Assembly (NCBI RefSeq): GCF_008727875.1
Contig: NZ_VTWS01000001.1
Location: 806,001 to 870,000 of the forward strand
Origin: Larkinella humicola
Lineage (GTDB): Bacteria; Bacteroidota; Bacteroidia; Cytophagales; Spirosomataceae
Direction: 5' to 3'
Length of the DNA: 64,000 nt
A program made the position numbers and the translations under genes. The notes beneath the pieces are model-generated. The model was given only the letters and a program-made list of their open reading frames with translations, ran no database searches and was not told where the DNA came from. How positions within the stretch are numbered: position 1 is the first letter of the stretch; every line of letters begins with the position of its first letter. This document shows positions 18,087-27,340 of this stretch, piece after piece.

Positions 18087-19436
18087 CTAATTCGGCACCG
18101 TGCCCAAGGCCCGCTGAACATCCAATTTACTGACCAATACCTGATACAGGGCATTGAAATACGTCAGTTGGGTGGTTCGCAGATCATTCTGGGCGATGAT
18201 TACATCCAGATAAGCCCGCACCCCCGAACGGTATTGCAACTGAATGACCCGGTAGACGTCGTTGGCCAGATCGAGGTTTTCCTGCAATGCCCGGTAAGTG
18301 GCCAGATTACCCTTGTAATTCGCCATCGCCTGCCGGTATTCCGTGGTGACGGTGTTCGAGAGATTCGTCAGATCCCATTGGGAACGCTGAAGTTGCAATT
18401 CGGCAATCCGGGTTTCCTGAACGCGTCGCCCACCCTGGTAAATCGGCAGGGCAATGGTGAGTCCAATGAGCGAATTCGGAAAGTTCCGGCTGTATAATTG
18501 GGCAAACTCGCTATTCTGAAACACAAAATTGTAGTTGGCCGAGGCCGAAACCGACGGCAGATAGGCCCAACGGTTATACCTTACGTTGGCCTTCAGCAAC
18601 TCCTGCTGGGTTCGCAGCAATTGAAACTCGATTCGGCTTTCGGGTTTGATGAGTTGGGTCGTATCGATATAGACTTCATTAGCGAGTTGCAGGGTATCGT
18701 AGGTCACTTTCAGCTCGCCGTTGGGGGGATAACCCATCAACTGCTTCAGGAGCTGGGCTTTGCCACCGATTTGCTCCTGCGCCTGTTTCCGCTGCGCCCG
18801 CGAATTGTTCAGGGCAATGGCCGCCCGTTTGTAGTCCGTCCGATCCACCAGACCGCTCTTGTACTGATTCGTGGCGTCCTGCAAACTCCGCTCCAGCCGG
18901 ACGATGACACCGTCCAGAATGTCCACCTGCTTTTGGGTCAGGATCAGATCGTAAAAAGCTTTGCTGACGTTGACCGTTACATCGATCTTGTTATTGACCA
19001 GATTCTGGCGGGCCTGATCGCGGTAGGTATCGGCGGTGCGGCTGGCGAGCAACACATCCCGGTTAAAGATGTTCTGGCTGAGGGAAAACTGGATGTTCGA
19101 GAGATTGGCAACGCCCGTCGTGACTGGAATTCGTTCGGGAGATGTGGGGTTGCTGAAATTCGGAAAAAGCGAAACGGGTAATTTGAGATAACGTTGCAGG
19201 CTGTAATTCCCCGAAATCTGCGGCAACCAGCTCGATAATGCACTGCGAATCGTTCGTTCGGCAATCAACTGGTCAATTTCCGATTGCTTGATAACGGGCT
19301 GGTGCTGAAGGGCATACTGGATGCAGCTTTCCAGTGTAGCCTGTTGTAACGTAGAATCGGTGGATGGTTGCGAATACGAAAGATAAAACCCAAAACTAAG
19401 CAGGCAGGCAATCAAGTACTTTTTCGCTACAATCAT
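18087..19436 (-). CDS. TolC-family outer membrane efflux channel
   Basis: 449 residues with a signal peptide (MIVAKKYLIACLLSFGFYLS, cleavage after about residue 23). Two repeats of the outer membrane efflux protein family follow: helices rich in A, N, Q and R, for instance LNNSRAQRKQAQEQIGGKAQ and LALPIYQGGRRVQETRIAEL in the second half. It forms the outer membrane duct of the tripartite pump and is the first gene of the operon. The 131-bp upstream spacer holds a hairpin and flanking inverted repeat that could be a regulator site. Confidence 0.93.
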   Translation of the reverse strand: MIVAKKYLIACLLSFGFYLSYSQPSTDSTLQQATLESCIQYALQHQPVIKQSEIDQLIAERTIRSALSSWLPQISGNYSLQRYLKLPVSLFPNFSNPTSPERIPVTTGVANLSNIQFSLSQNIFNRDVLLASRTADTYRDQARQNLVNNKIDVTVNVSKAFYDLILTQKQVDILDGVIVRLERSLQDATNQYKSGLVDRTDYKRAAIALNNSRAQRKQAQEQIGGKAQLLKQLMGYPPNGELKVTYDTLQLANEVYIDTTQLIKPESRIEFQLLRTQQELLKANVRYNRWAYLPSVSASANYNFVFQNSEFAQLYSRNFPNSLIGLTIALPIYQGGRRVQETRIAELQLQRSQWDLTNLSNTVTTEYRQAMANYKGNLATYRALQENLDLANDVYRVIQLQYRSGVRAYLDVIIAQNDLRTTQLTYFNALYQVLVSKLDVQRALGTVPN

Positions 19437-19460
19437 AGGGATATACGGCGCAATTCACCT

Positions 19461-19517
19461 TTTAAAACCGCACTGGGGCAGTGCAAACTGTATAGAATAC
19501 ACATTGACGGTTTTAAA
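19461..19517. promoter_or_regulatory. Nested inverted repeats upstream of the efflux operon
   Basis: TTTAAAACCG (19461-19470) pairs with CGGTTTTAAA (19508-19517). Overlapping it is the hairpin GCACTG-GGG-CAGTGC (19470-19484). They lie between the stop of the shikimate kinase gene and the start of the TolC gene, both minus strand. Operator for an efflux regulator or attenuator-like structure are both possible. Confidence 0.45.
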
Positions 19518-19567
19518 TGGTTCCTGGAACTGGAAAAGATTATTGAACCGCCCGTTGCCTGTTAAGT

Positions 19568-20077
19568 TTATAAATACCCTTCAATCTGCTTGCTCAGCTC
19601 TTCTACCGCGGTTTCTCCGGGAACAATTAAATCAGCCTGTGTATAATAAATCCGGCGGTCGTTGTATTTCTGACGCAAATTTTCGAGTAGTGTAGGGTCC
19701 TGTCGATTGAAAAGCGGCCGGTCGTCCTGAGCGTGACGCAGCATGCGGTCGAGCAGGTGTTCCGGCGAAACATCCAGAAAAATACTGAATCCATTCGCCT
19801 TGATAAACGCCATGTTCTCGTGAAAACAGGGCATTCCGCCCCCCGTTGCCACCACCAGACGGCTGTTGGGTTGAATCGTGTGTAAAACCCGGCTTTCGAC
19901 TTCCCGAAAATAGGACTCACCGTCGCTCTGGAAAATAGCGTTGATACTCCGTCCGTTTTCCGCCCGAACAATCAGTTTATCCGTGTCAACGAACCGATAG
20001 GCCAAATGCCGGGCCAGCCGTTTTCCGAGGGTGCTTTTTCCCGACGACGGCATTCCGACCAAAAAGATGTTCTTCAT
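19568..20077 (-). CDS. aroK: Shikimate kinase
   Basis: 169 residues. ATP-dependent phosphorylation of shikimate in the chorismate pathway, cytoplasmic. P-loop GMPSSGKST at residues 8-16, the Asp pair in FVDTDKL (about 31-35), the shikimate-binding Arg in FREVESRVL (about 58), glycine loop VVATGGGMPCF (about 75-85) and lid arginine region around DRPLFNR. The start ATG at 20077 fits the family. It lies 25 bp after the BT_3928-like gene and is probably in the same transcript. Confidence 0.95.
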   Translation of the reverse strand: MKNIFLVGMPSSGKSTLGKRLARHLAYRFVDTDKLIVRAENGRSINAIFQSDGESYFREVESRVLHTIQPNSRLVVATGGGMPCFHENMAFIKANGFSIFLDVSPEHLLDRMLRHAQDDRPLFNRQDPTLLENLRQKYNDRRIYYTQADLIVPGETAVEELSKQIEGYL

Positions 20078-20102
20078 GTACTACGCCCTGCCAGGCAATC
20101 AC

Positions 20103-21251
20103 TTAGTTTTTAGTCAACAGCGCAAGTGCTTCCTCGGGAGTCGGCGTATCGGAATGGTGCCACTTGCCCTTCACCACCCCGCCACTAATCAGCCACAAAC
20201 CGGGGTTGGAGCGGACGATGGTTTTCAAAACCGTTGCATCGGCTTTATAAACCGGGACAGAAAGCTGGTATTCGTGCCGGAAATCGTTGATTTCCTTGTC
20301 GCTCACCGATGTCAGAATCATCGGCATCACGTTTTTGTCCTCAACGCCTTTCATCAGTTTCCGGATGGCGGGCATATCGCCAATGCTCAGATCGTCCAGT
20401 TCCCGGATAATCAGCATGAGTTTAGTGCCTTCAAAGGTGGACTGTGTAAAGTCGCCTTCGTCGTTCCAGACCCGGTAATCGGTGATTTTGGGCTTAGCCG
20501 ATTCGTTCAACAAAACCATTTCTTTGAATTTATAGGTCGTGTCGGTGGGGTATTTTTCAAGCTCCACTTCTTTGCCGTCTTTCTCCATTTTATACGAAAA
20601 CCGCAACGGTTCCGAGGGTTGCATCTGGGTCGGAATGCTTTTCCCGACGGCGTATGGCAGCAAATCGAGTGGGGGCAAATGCTGAATGGCGAAGACACCA
20701 ATCCCGATTGAAACCACGGTGGCCATTCCAACCAGAAATCCGGTGGGCGTGTTGCGGAAGACCTTCCGTTGCCAGAGAATGACCAGAATCAGCACCAGCA
20801 GGAAAATGTCTTTGCTGAACGAGGTCCACGGTTTTAGCTTGATGGCATCACCAAAACACCCGCAATCGGTTACTTTATTGAAATAGGCTGAATAAAAGGT
20901 CAGAAAGGTAAAAAACACGATCAGGGCCAGGAGCACCCAGGAGGTCTGCTTTATCCGGTAAGACAGCAGCAGGGCTACCCCCAGCACCACTTCGGCGGCA
21001 CAGAAAATGACCGACAAAATGAGCGTGAAAGGAATCAGACCGTGAAAAAAGCCCGCCAGCGACGGCACATCCAGGGCAAAAACTTCGAAATATTCGGTGA
21101 ATTTAATCTGGGTACCAACCGGGTCGTTAATCTTGATGAGGCCAGAAAAAATGAAGATGGCTCCCACAATGAAACGGGCGGTTTGGGCCAGAATACGCTG
21201 CCAGAGTGCGGTTTTTCGGACGGGTGTGGCCCGGACTTTACTGGTGTTCAT
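20103..21251 (-). CDS. BT_3928-like DoxX-type membrane protein
   Basis: 382 residues from ATG at 21251, which overlaps the stop of the DUF1599 gene as ATGA, supporting this start and translational coupling; the frame could begin 14 codons earlier. The N-terminal half is a DoxX/MauE-like membrane domain with four predicted helices (about residues 20-190), beginning ARFIVGAIFIFSGLIKINDP and containing VTDCGCFGDAI with two conserved cysteines. A fifth helix follows (about 200-215). The C-terminal periplasmic region (about 225-382) looks thioredoxin-like but lacks a CxxC. DUF1599 plus this protein is a known Bacteroidota pair; the function is unresolved. Confidence 0.75.
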   Translation of the reverse strand: MNTSKVRATPVRKTALWQRILAQTARFIVGAIFIFSGLIKINDPVGTQIKFTEYFEVFALDVPSLAGFFHGLIPFTLILSVIFCAAEVVLGVALLLSYRIKQTSWVLLALIVFFTFLTFYSAYFNKVTDCGCFGDAIKLKPWTSFSKDIFLLVLILVILWQRKVFRNTPTGFLVGMATVVSIGIGVFAIQHLPPLDLLPYAVGKSIPTQMQPSEPLRFSYKMEKDGKEVELEKYPTDTTYKFKEMVLLNESAKPKITDYRVWNDEGDFTQSTFEGTKLMLIIRELDDLSIGDMPAIRKLMKGVEDKNVMPMILTSVSDKEINDFRHEYQLSVPVYKADATVLKTIVRSNPGLWLISGGVVKGKWHHSDTPTPEEALALLTKN

Positions 21252-21805
21252 CGAGGTACAGAGGTTTCTACTACTTCTAATTTTATCAAACAAAAGACGG
21301 CATAATTGATCATGTCCATGTAGTTTGCATCGACGCCTTCCGAAATCAGGGTTTGTCCCTGGTTGTCTTCAATTTGCTTCGTGCGAAGCAGTTTCATCAG
21401 GATAATATCGGTCATCGAACTGACCCGCATCTCCCGCCAGGCCTCACCGTAATCGTGATTTTTGGCAAACAGCAACGCCATAACATTACTCACCTGCCGG
21501 TCGTACAAGGCCATCAGTTCGTCTACCGGAACTTCCATCTGATCACTGTCGGCCAGTTCCAGTTGAATCAGCGCCATGACGCAGTAGTTGATGATGCCCA
21601 TAAATTCCGGGATCACCCCTTCCGCGACGCGCTGCGTCTGAAGTTCCTGTAAGGTACGAATCCGTTGCGCTTTGATGTAAATCTGGTCTGTGATAGAGGG
21701 CAGCCGCAGAATGCGCCAGGCCGTACCGTAGTCTTTATTCTTTTTCTGGAAAACCTCTTTGCAGAGTTGAATGACTTGCCGATATTGAGCTTCGGTTTGC
21801 AACAT
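21248..21805 (-). CDS. DUF1599 (nucleotide-modification-associated domain) protein
   Basis: 185 residues with an internal duplication: KNKDYGTAWRILRLPSITDQ in the first half and KNHDYGEAWREMRVSSMTDI in the second. This duplicated DYG-AWR element is the hallmark of DUF1599, also called nucleotide modification associated domain 1. Biochemical function is not established. First gene of the minus-strand run DUF1599, BT_3928-like, aroK; its stop overlaps the next start by ATGA. Divergent from folP with a 90-bp spacer. Confidence 0.85.
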   Translation of the reverse strand: MLQTEAQYRQVIQLCKEVFQKKNKDYGTAWRILRLPSITDQIYIKAQRIRTLQELQTQRVAEGVIPEFMGIINYCVMALIQLELADSDQMEVPVDELMALYDRQVSNVMALLFAKNHDYGEAWREMRVSSMTDIILMKLLRTKQIEDNQGQTLISEGVDANYMDMINYAVFCLIKLEVVETSVPR

Positions 21806-21895
21806 ACGTTGGAATCTTCAGTTATCAGTCTTCAGTAGCCATTCGATTTCTGCAGTTGACTGAAGAAAGGCAACCGATGACTACCCACTAATTTC

Positions 21896-22741
21896 ATGCC
21901 GAAAGTTAAGAAAAAAACACTCAATCTTCGGGGAAATGTTCTGGACCTGACCACGCCGGTGGTCATGGGAATCCTGAACAGCAACGCCGATTCGTTCTAC
22001 GCCGGTAGCCGTATTCATTCTGTCGATCAGGCGATTGAGCGGGCGGGTATCATGCGTTCCGAAGGAGCTTCCCTGCTCGATATTGGGGGGTATTCGACCC
22101 GGCCGGGTGCGGCAGATATTAGTGAAGAGGAAGAAATAAACCGGGTTTTACCCATCATCGAAGCCCTGATTCGGCATTTTCCGGACGTCCGGATTTCGAT
22201 CGATACGTTCCGTTCCTCCGTGGCACGGCAGGCTGTTGAAGCCGGTGCAGTACTGGTCAACGATGTTTCGGGCGGCACCCTGGACCCACGTATGTTCGAA
22301 ACCGTCGCTGGACTGGATGTTCCTTATATCCTGATGCACATGCGCGGAACCCCGCAGACGATGACCCGGCACACGGTTTACAACGATCTGGTGCCGGATG
22401 TCCTGTTCGAGTTGCAGCAACAGTTGGCAACGCTGCGTTCCCTGGGGCAAAAAGAGGTGTTGATCGATCCCGGTTTTGGATTTGCCAAAACACCCCGGCA
22501 GAACTTCCAGCTTCTGAACCAGTTAGAAGCGTTTCAGACGTTCGACACGCCGGTGCTGGTTGGATTGTCACGCAAATCGACCATCTGGCGAACCCTGAAC
22601 ATTCAGCCCGAGGATGCGTTGAATGGAACAACGGTTTTGAATACCCTGGCCCTGATCAAAGGAGCCGACATTTTACGGGTCCATGACGTAAGGGAAGCAG
22701 TGGAAGCCATTACGCTGGTTACAAACTGTCAGTCGGCCTGA
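21896..22741 (+). CDS. folP: Dihydropteroate synthase
   Basis: 281 residues. Condenses p-aminobenzoate with the pterin pyrophosphate in folate synthesis. Motifs in order: MGILNSNADSFYAGSR (about 22-37), DIGGYSTRPGA (61-71), SIDTFRSSVARQAVEAGA (101-118), VNDVSGG (120-126), ILMHMRGTPQTM, IDPGFGFAKTPRQNFQLLNQ, VGLSRKSTIW and the C-terminal RVHDVREAVEAI. The NAD of MGILNSNADSF replaces the more usual TPDSF, a small variation. The pabB gene, which makes the other substrate, is also in this window at 38.2 kb. Upstream of cdaA by 43 bp, a conserved pairing. Confidence 0.95.
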   Translation: MPKVKKKTLNLRGNVLDLTTPVVMGILNSNADSFYAGSRIHSVDQAIERAGIMRSEGASLLDIGGYSTRPGAADISEEEEINRVLPIIEALIRHFPDVRISIDTFRSSVARQAVEAGAVLVNDVSGGTLDPRMFETVAGLDVPYILMHMRGTPQTMTRHTVYNDLVPDVLFELQQQLATLRSLGQKEVLIDPGFGFAKTPRQNFQLLNQLEAFQTFDTPVLVGLSRKSTIWRTLNIQPEDALNGTTVLNTLALIKGADILRVHDVREAVEAITLVTNCQSA

Positions 22742-22784
22742 TTGCAGCAACCGCTTCTTCCCACTAAAAAACAGATGCGCTAGT

Positions 22785-23615
22785 ATGAAAATTGGTTTTC
22801 TCGATATCGAATGGTTTGATGTGCTGGACGTTCTGTTGCTGGCCTTCCTGCTCTATCAGATTTATTTTTTGGTCAAAGGCACGATTGCAAGCCGGATTTT
22901 TCTGGGCTATCTGCTTGTCTATCTGCTTTATCTGGTGGCGAAGGCCATCGGTCTGGAGTTGCTGACCACCATTTTGGGGTATTTCATCAGCGTGGGGGCA
23001 CTGGCGTTAATCATCATTTTTCAGCAGGAAATCCGGCGGTTTCTGCTCATCATCGGCAAATCCACCAACATCGCCAACAGCCGGTTTGTGATGCGGTGGT
23101 TTCGCCAGCCTTCGGTAACCGAACCCACAACGCCCCTGAAACCGATCATCGATGCCTGCAAATCCATGTCGTCGGAATTTACCGGCGGGCTGATCGTGAT
23201 TGCCAAAAATGACGATCTGGAAAAATTCATACAAACCGGCGACGGACTCGATGCGTTGGTTTCGAAGCGGCTTCTGCTTTCCATTGCCGGGCAGTACAGC
23301 CCGCTACGCGACGGAGCCGTCGTCATTTCCGAAGACCGGATTCGGGCCGCCCGCTGTATTTTACCCATCTCTGAAAACGACGAAATTCCGACGACAACGG
23401 GTTTTCGCCACCGGGCCGCCCTCGGCATCAGCGAAGTGACGGATGCCGCAGCCATTGCCGTCTCCGAAGAAACCGGTCGCATATCACTGGCCATCGACGG
23501 CGAATTATACCCTAACATTGCATCCGCCGAACTGGAGGAAAAACTCCAGCAGTATTTGATCGACCTCAACCGCATCAAACGAAGGGAGAACGGAAAAGAC
23601 GCTTCGGTGGAATAA
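22785..23615 (+). CDS. cdaA: Diadenylate cyclase CdaA
   Basis: 276 residues. Makes cyclic di-AMP from two ATP at the membrane. Three N-terminal membrane helices (about residues 12-85), then a DisA_N cyclase domain with the catalytic DGA motif in LRDGAVVI (about 170) and the RHR motif in TGFRHRAALG (about 205). In Bacteroidota cdaA commonly follows folP, as here (43 bp). Cyclic di-AMP control of osmolyte and cell wall homeostasis is established in other bacteria; targets here are unknown. Confidence 0.95.
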   Translation: MKIGFLDIEWFDVLDVLLLAFLLYQIYFLVKGTIASRIFLGYLLVYLLYLVAKAIGLELLTTILGYFISVGALALIIIFQQEIRRFLLIIGKSTNIANSRFVMRWFRQPSVTEPTTPLKPIIDACKSMSSEFTGGLIVIAKNDDLEKFIQTGDGLDALVSKRLLLSIAGQYSPLRDGAVVISEDRIRAARCILPISENDEIPTTTGFRHRAALGISEVTDAAAIAVSEETGRISLAIDGELYPNIASAELEEKLQQYLIDLNRIKRRENGKDASVE

Positions 23616-23694
23616 TTAAATGTTACTGATATTTCTATTTAATTAACTACCAATCAACCAAATACAACATACGAATACATAAAAAACCGCTAGC

Positions 23695-23702
23695 TAACTT
23701 TG
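23695..23702 (+). promoter_or_regulatory. Bacteroidota -7 element upstream of a small gene
   Basis: TAACTTTG matches TAnnTTTG, 92 nt before ATG 23795. No TTG at 19-20 bp. Confidence 0.35.
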
Positions 23703-23794
23703 GCTATTTAATTGGGTGCTTCCGCATACAATTGTAAATCCGGAAACGTAAACTGCATCGTAAATACGACGACTTTAATCATCAACTGCAGCTT

Positions 23795-24088
23795 ATGTTA
23801 ACTCAAATTGAATATAACCAGCTCCCACTACCCAAGAAAGCGGATTTTCTCTGGCGTCATGGTCACCACTTGATGAATCGTTTTTCTCCTCCTTTTACGG
23901 TCAGTTTGTACGCCGTAGGCGATTTTTTCGTTGAAGCCTATTTCAGCGAGAGCCCGTATTACGAAGGCAATCATGAACTCCAGCAGGTATTCTCGCTTCG
24001 CAGCCAGAACCGTCGCAAATCGAGGAGCCAGCACCCTTTTGAACCCTATTCAGATCAAATCGATCTGCATCAGTTAATTCGGGGCTGA
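23795..24088 (+). CDS. Conserved-looking hypothetical protein, 97 residues
   Basis: Not recognised. Starts MLTQIEYNQLPLPKKADFLW, no signal peptide or membrane helix, and has a basic stretch near the C-terminus (RSQNRRKSRSQHPF). The composition and codon use look coding. Its last 15 bases overlap the 3-prime end of the convergent wzi-like gene. Possible -7 element at 23695. Probably a soluble protein of unknown role. Confidence 0.65.
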   Translation: MLTQIEYNQLPLPKKADFLWRHGHHLMNRFSPPFTVSLYAVGDFFVEAYFSESPYYEGNHELQQVFSLRSQNRRKSRSQHPFEPYSDQIDLHQLIRG

Positions 24089-25630
24089 CTGGTTGGCGTC
24101 GATCCGTTGTTTTGGGCAGTGCCCCAGCCAGTTTTTCCGTAGACTAAAATAAATACCCGTGCGGTTAGTGTAAAGCTTCCCCAGGTCACTGGCCATCATA
24201 ACAGTGGCCTGAGCACGTTCCAGCCAGGTAACCGGAAAGCTAACCGAAATCAGGGACGAAAACTGACGGGCTCGTTCAGGAAATGGCTGGCTGTATGTTC
24301 CATAATTATCACTCAACGACCCTTTTAACTGAAAAATATAAGTCGACCGGAAGCTACCCACCAGCCCCAGGTGCATCACCCGAACGCGGTTGTTGTTCGT
24401 AAAGAAAAGGAGTTGTTCTTTGTAGGAACGCGGCAGGTCCGGCTTAGCATCCACAGCGGGTGTTATGAAAGGCGTTCCGATGGTTCGTCCACCATACGAC
24501 CAGCCGTCGATGTACTGACCGTGATTGAAGTAATTATCTGAACCCCGTTTTTTATTTTCTGTACTGAACACAGAGCCCCCCTGGCTTTTCGTAAACAAAA
24601 ATTCAACTACAGCCGTCTGAATTTGCCAGTTTTGGGTTGGCGGTTTTTTATTCCGAAAGCGCACTCCGTTGAGACCGTCGGCCAGGTTGGTCAAATAATA
24701 GAGCGAACCATCTTCGTAGATGCTCTGGCGATAAAACAGCAGCGTAAACGATTTCCGGATGATTTCCAGGCCCACGTCGACGGTGCCGAGGTGATTTCCT
24801 ACCCGGTTTCCCCGGTCGTTTTTACTGTATTCGGTAGTATCGACAGCATCGCCTTTGGCTGCCAGCGAAAGGCCGGTAATGGCATTCAGATAATTGGTAA
24901 AACCGGTGGGGAATCGCCCGTTTTTGATCACATCGTCCCCGGTAATTACCGTACTTCGACCAGCCCATTGAACCTGATGATTCAGCCCGCCATAGAACCG
25001 GACCGGCCAGTCCGGTTTACCAATTCGACCATAAAGTGCTTTTTGATGGAGATACGAATGCGTCACCGGTCCCTGGTTGTCAAACCAGCCGTGGGCATAC
25101 ACCCCCCGGAACGCAATGAGACCTTTGGTAAAACCGATGGGTGTATAATCCGCCAGCGAAACCTGGATCTTGGGCATCGGCAGAGCATTTCCCGACCAAC
25201 TATACGATCCCGAACCGACAGCCGTGGAATCCGCCAGCCCAATGATTTCCCGACGCCGTCCGACAAGGAGTTCAAAAGCGCCCCATTTTCCTTTCACATA
25301 TGCTTCGGGAACCAGCAGGACCGACTTGGCCGCTATGGTACTAACTCCTTCAAAACCGTATCCCCAACCCATTTTGTTGTTTTTGCCAACATACCCGGCC
25401 TGGATTCCGGCGCGTGCTGTCAGGAAAGGTGCAGTGTTTGGAACCGTACCGAATTGGTTGGTACGGAGCCAGAATGGTGTTTGATGCGAGGAACTGGCGG
25501 ATGCCGCCAGCTCGGCAAAAAATCGGATGGGTGGATTTCTGATAACGGTTTTCAGCCCCAAAGAGTCCTGGCTAAAAACCGTTGGAATACAAATAAAAAG
25601 ACTTAACGTGATCAGAAAAAATATCCTCAT
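24074..25630 (-). CDS. Wzi-family capsule assembly outer membrane protein
   Basis: 518 residues with signal peptide MRIFFLITLSLFICIPTVFS. The mature start RFFAELAASASSSHQTPFWL and the following NQFGTVPN are typical of Bacteroidota Wzi-type proteins, an outer membrane barrel linked to surface polysaccharide. Repeated strands and aromatic girdle residues support the barrel (for example WGYGFEGVSTI and LAVHP-free strands through residue 500). The neighbouring glf gene supplies UDP-galactofuranose, which fits a surface glycan context. Its 3-prime end overlaps the small convergent gene by 15 bp. Confidence 0.85.
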   Translation of the reverse strand: MRIFFLITLSLFICIPTVFSQDSLGLKTVIRNPPIRFFAELAASASSSHQTPFWLRTNQFGTVPNTAPFLTARAGIQAGYVGKNNKMGWGYGFEGVSTIAAKSVLLVPEAYVKGKWGAFELLVGRRREIIGLADSTAVGSGSYSWSGNALPMPKIQVSLADYTPIGFTKGLIAFRGVYAHGWFDNQGPVTHSYLHQKALYGRIGKPDWPVRFYGGLNHQVQWAGRSTVITGDDVIKNGRFPTGFTNYLNAITGLSLAAKGDAVDTTEYSKNDRGNRVGNHLGTVDVGLEIIRKSFTLLFYRQSIYEDGSLYYLTNLADGLNGVRFRNKKPPTQNWQIQTAVVEFLFTKSQGGSVFSTENKKRGSDNYFNHGQYIDGWSYGGRTIGTPFITPAVDAKPDLPRSYKEQLLFFTNNNRVRVMHLGLVGSFRSTYIFQLKGSLSDNYGTYSQPFPERARQFSSLISVSFPVTWLERAQATVMMASDLGKLYTNRTGIYFSLRKNWLGHCPKQRIDANQSAPN

Positions 25631-25727
25631 ACAGCATCGTGAAAAATAAACCCACCGGTTTACTTTAGACGCTGTTTCGATTCAGAAGTAATCGTTATCG
25701 GACAAACATTCTCAAATAAATATAAAA

Positions 25728-25784
25728 AAACCATTTCCGGCCTTGCCGCGCCCGCAAGGAAGCCTGCAAAACCGGAAATGGTTT
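25728..25784 (-). terminator. Terminator after glf
   Basis: AAACCATTTCCGG (25728-25740) pairs perfectly with 25772-25784. The 31-nt loop contains a second stem CCTTGC/GCAAGG. The minus-strand transcript of glf would end in T after the stem (plus strand A run at 25724-25730). Confidence 0.75.
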
Positions 25785-25805
25785 CCGATTGGGGACGTAT
25801 TTCTT

Positions 25806-26948
25806 TTATTTCGTTGGTGCTTTGCCCGCGGCTACTTCCGCCAGCGAATCGGCACCTACCAGTTTCTTATACAGGGTCAACGCCTGCGCAACGACCTGAT
25901 CCATGTTGTAATAGCGGTACGTTCCCAGACGTCCTACAAAATAGACATTCGATTGTTGATCAGCCAGTTGCTTGTATTTCCGGTAGAGTTCTGCATTTTC
26001 CGGCATCGGTACCGGGTAATACGGATCGCCCTCCGACTGGGGGTATTCGAAGGTAATGCTGGTTTTGGTGGGGTGTTCCTGGCCTGTCAAATGCTTGTAC
26101 TCCGTGATGCGGGTATAGGCGTTGTCGTTCGGGTAGTTGACCACGGCCACCGGTTGGTGCCACTCTTCGTTGAGGGTTTTGTGCTCAAAATGGAGCGAAC
26201 GATACGGGAGTTTACCGAAACAATGGTCGAAATATTCGTCAACCGGGCCGGTGTAAATCAACTGATCGTATGACAAACTGTCTTTAACGTCTTTAAAATC
26301 CGTCCCCAGCATCAGTGTGATATTCGGATGGTCGACCATCTTTTCGAACATCTTCGTAAAACCGTGCAGCGGCATCGACTGAAATTCATCCGAGAAATAC
26401 CGGTCGTCCTGATTGGTCCGGGTCGGAATCCGGGACGTCACGGACTTGTCGAGTTCGGAGGGGTAAACACCCCACTGCTTTTTGGTATAGAACTTGAAAA
26501 ACTTTTCGTACAGATCACGTCCTACCTGGCTCACCACTACATCTTCCGACGTTTTGATGTCATCGACCGGCTCTCCAACGGTTTTGAAGTATTCGCTGAG
26601 TTCTTCCGACGTAAAATTCTTGCCGTAAAGTTTATTGACGGTATCCAGGTTGATTGGAATGGGCAGCAACTGGCCCTCGACCGAAGCCAGAACCCGGTGT
26701 TCATACGGACGCCATTCCGTGAAATTAGACAGATACCCAAACACTTCCGGCGAGTTGGTGTGGAAAATATGCGGGCCGTAGAGGTGGATTAAAATACCGT
26801 CTTCATTGTAATAATCGTAGGCATTCCCGCCGATATGAGGGCGTTTATCGAGTACCAGAACTTTCTTTCCGGACTGGCTGGCCAGGCGTTCGGCCAACAC
26901 ACTACCGGCATATCCGGCTCCAACAATTGCAAAATCGTAATGCTGCAT
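25806..26948 (-). CDS. glf: UDP-galactopyranose mutase
   Basis: 380 residues, a standard length. Interconverts UDP-galactopyranose and UDP-galactofuranose with reduced FAD. The FAD-binding Rossmann motif is IVGAGYAGSVLAERL (about residues 7-21), followed by DKRPHIGGNAYDYY. Family positions such as GPHIFHTNSPEVF, the RIPTRTNQDDRYF segment and the C-terminal NVYFVGRLGTYRYYNMDQVV are all present. It has its own terminator, and lies upstream of the Wzi-like gene. Confidence 0.97.
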   Translation of the reverse strand: MQHYDFAIVGAGYAGSVLAERLASQSGKKVLVLDKRPHIGGNAYDYYNEDGILIHLYGPHIFHTNSPEVFGYLSNFTEWRPYEHRVLASVEGQLLPIPINLDTVNKLYGKNFTSEELSEYFKTVGEPVDDIKTSEDVVVSQVGRDLYEKFFKFYTKKQWGVYPSELDKSVTSRIPTRTNQDDRYFSDEFQSMPLHGFTKMFEKMVDHPNITLMLGTDFKDVKDSLSYDQLIYTGPVDEYFDHCFGKLPYRSLHFEHKTLNEEWHQPVAVVNYPNDNAYTRITEYKHLTGQEHPTKTSITFEYPQSEGDPYYPVPMPENAELYRKYKQLADQQSNVYFVGRLGTYRYYNMDQVVAQALTLYKKLVGADSLAEVAAGKAPTK

Positions 26949-27030
26949 AAACAGACAAAAAGGGTGTTTTTTTCGTGGTTAAAAGTAGTGATTTTTCTCC
27001 AATCGACCGTTGCAGGACGATTTTCCTTAT

Positions 27031-27207
27031 TTAACGTACCAAATACTTGCGCCGAACTTCGTTGATGAGAAACTTTTTCTGGGTAGTAAAGCTCTCCGGG
27101 TGCTGTTGTTCAAACTCCGTTTTCCAGGTCGTATACCGCATAGGCTCCTGCTGTTTGAATCGGTTTTCGTCGATTTTCTTGCTGGTCAGGTATTCCTCAA
27201 AAGTCAT
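27031..27207 (-). CDS. Small cytosolic protein of 58 residues, unknown function
   Basis: The frame is open to 27396, but the natural start is ATG 27207: MTFEEYLTSKKIDENRFKQQ begins a compact charged protein that ends INEVRRKYLVR. Upstream residues in the frame are not protein-like and would overlap the divergent protease gene. I have an impression of similar small proteins in other Cytophagales (pattern of FEEYL, F..QHPESFT.QKKFLIN..RR.Y), but no function is known. Spaced 133 bp from the divergent HtrA-like gene. Confidence 0.7.
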   Translation of the reverse strand: MTFEEYLTSKKIDENRFKQQEPMRYTTWKTEFEQQHPESFTTQKKFLINEVRRKYLVR

Positions 27208-27340
27208 GGTGGAGATGAAAGCGGTTAGAAATGAGATGGTAGCAAAAACCAGGTAGACTGACAATTTGGCGCACATCGGTGCGTACCGGGAATTGGTACA
27301 GGGTTTGAAAGTTGCATTTACAACTAAATTTAGTCTAGCC

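Noticed and set aside
21811-21890. Possible further low-complexity palindrome between DUF1599 and folP
   Set aside because: Only short TTCAGT/ACTGAA words pair; no extended arms, so not counted with the palindrome family.
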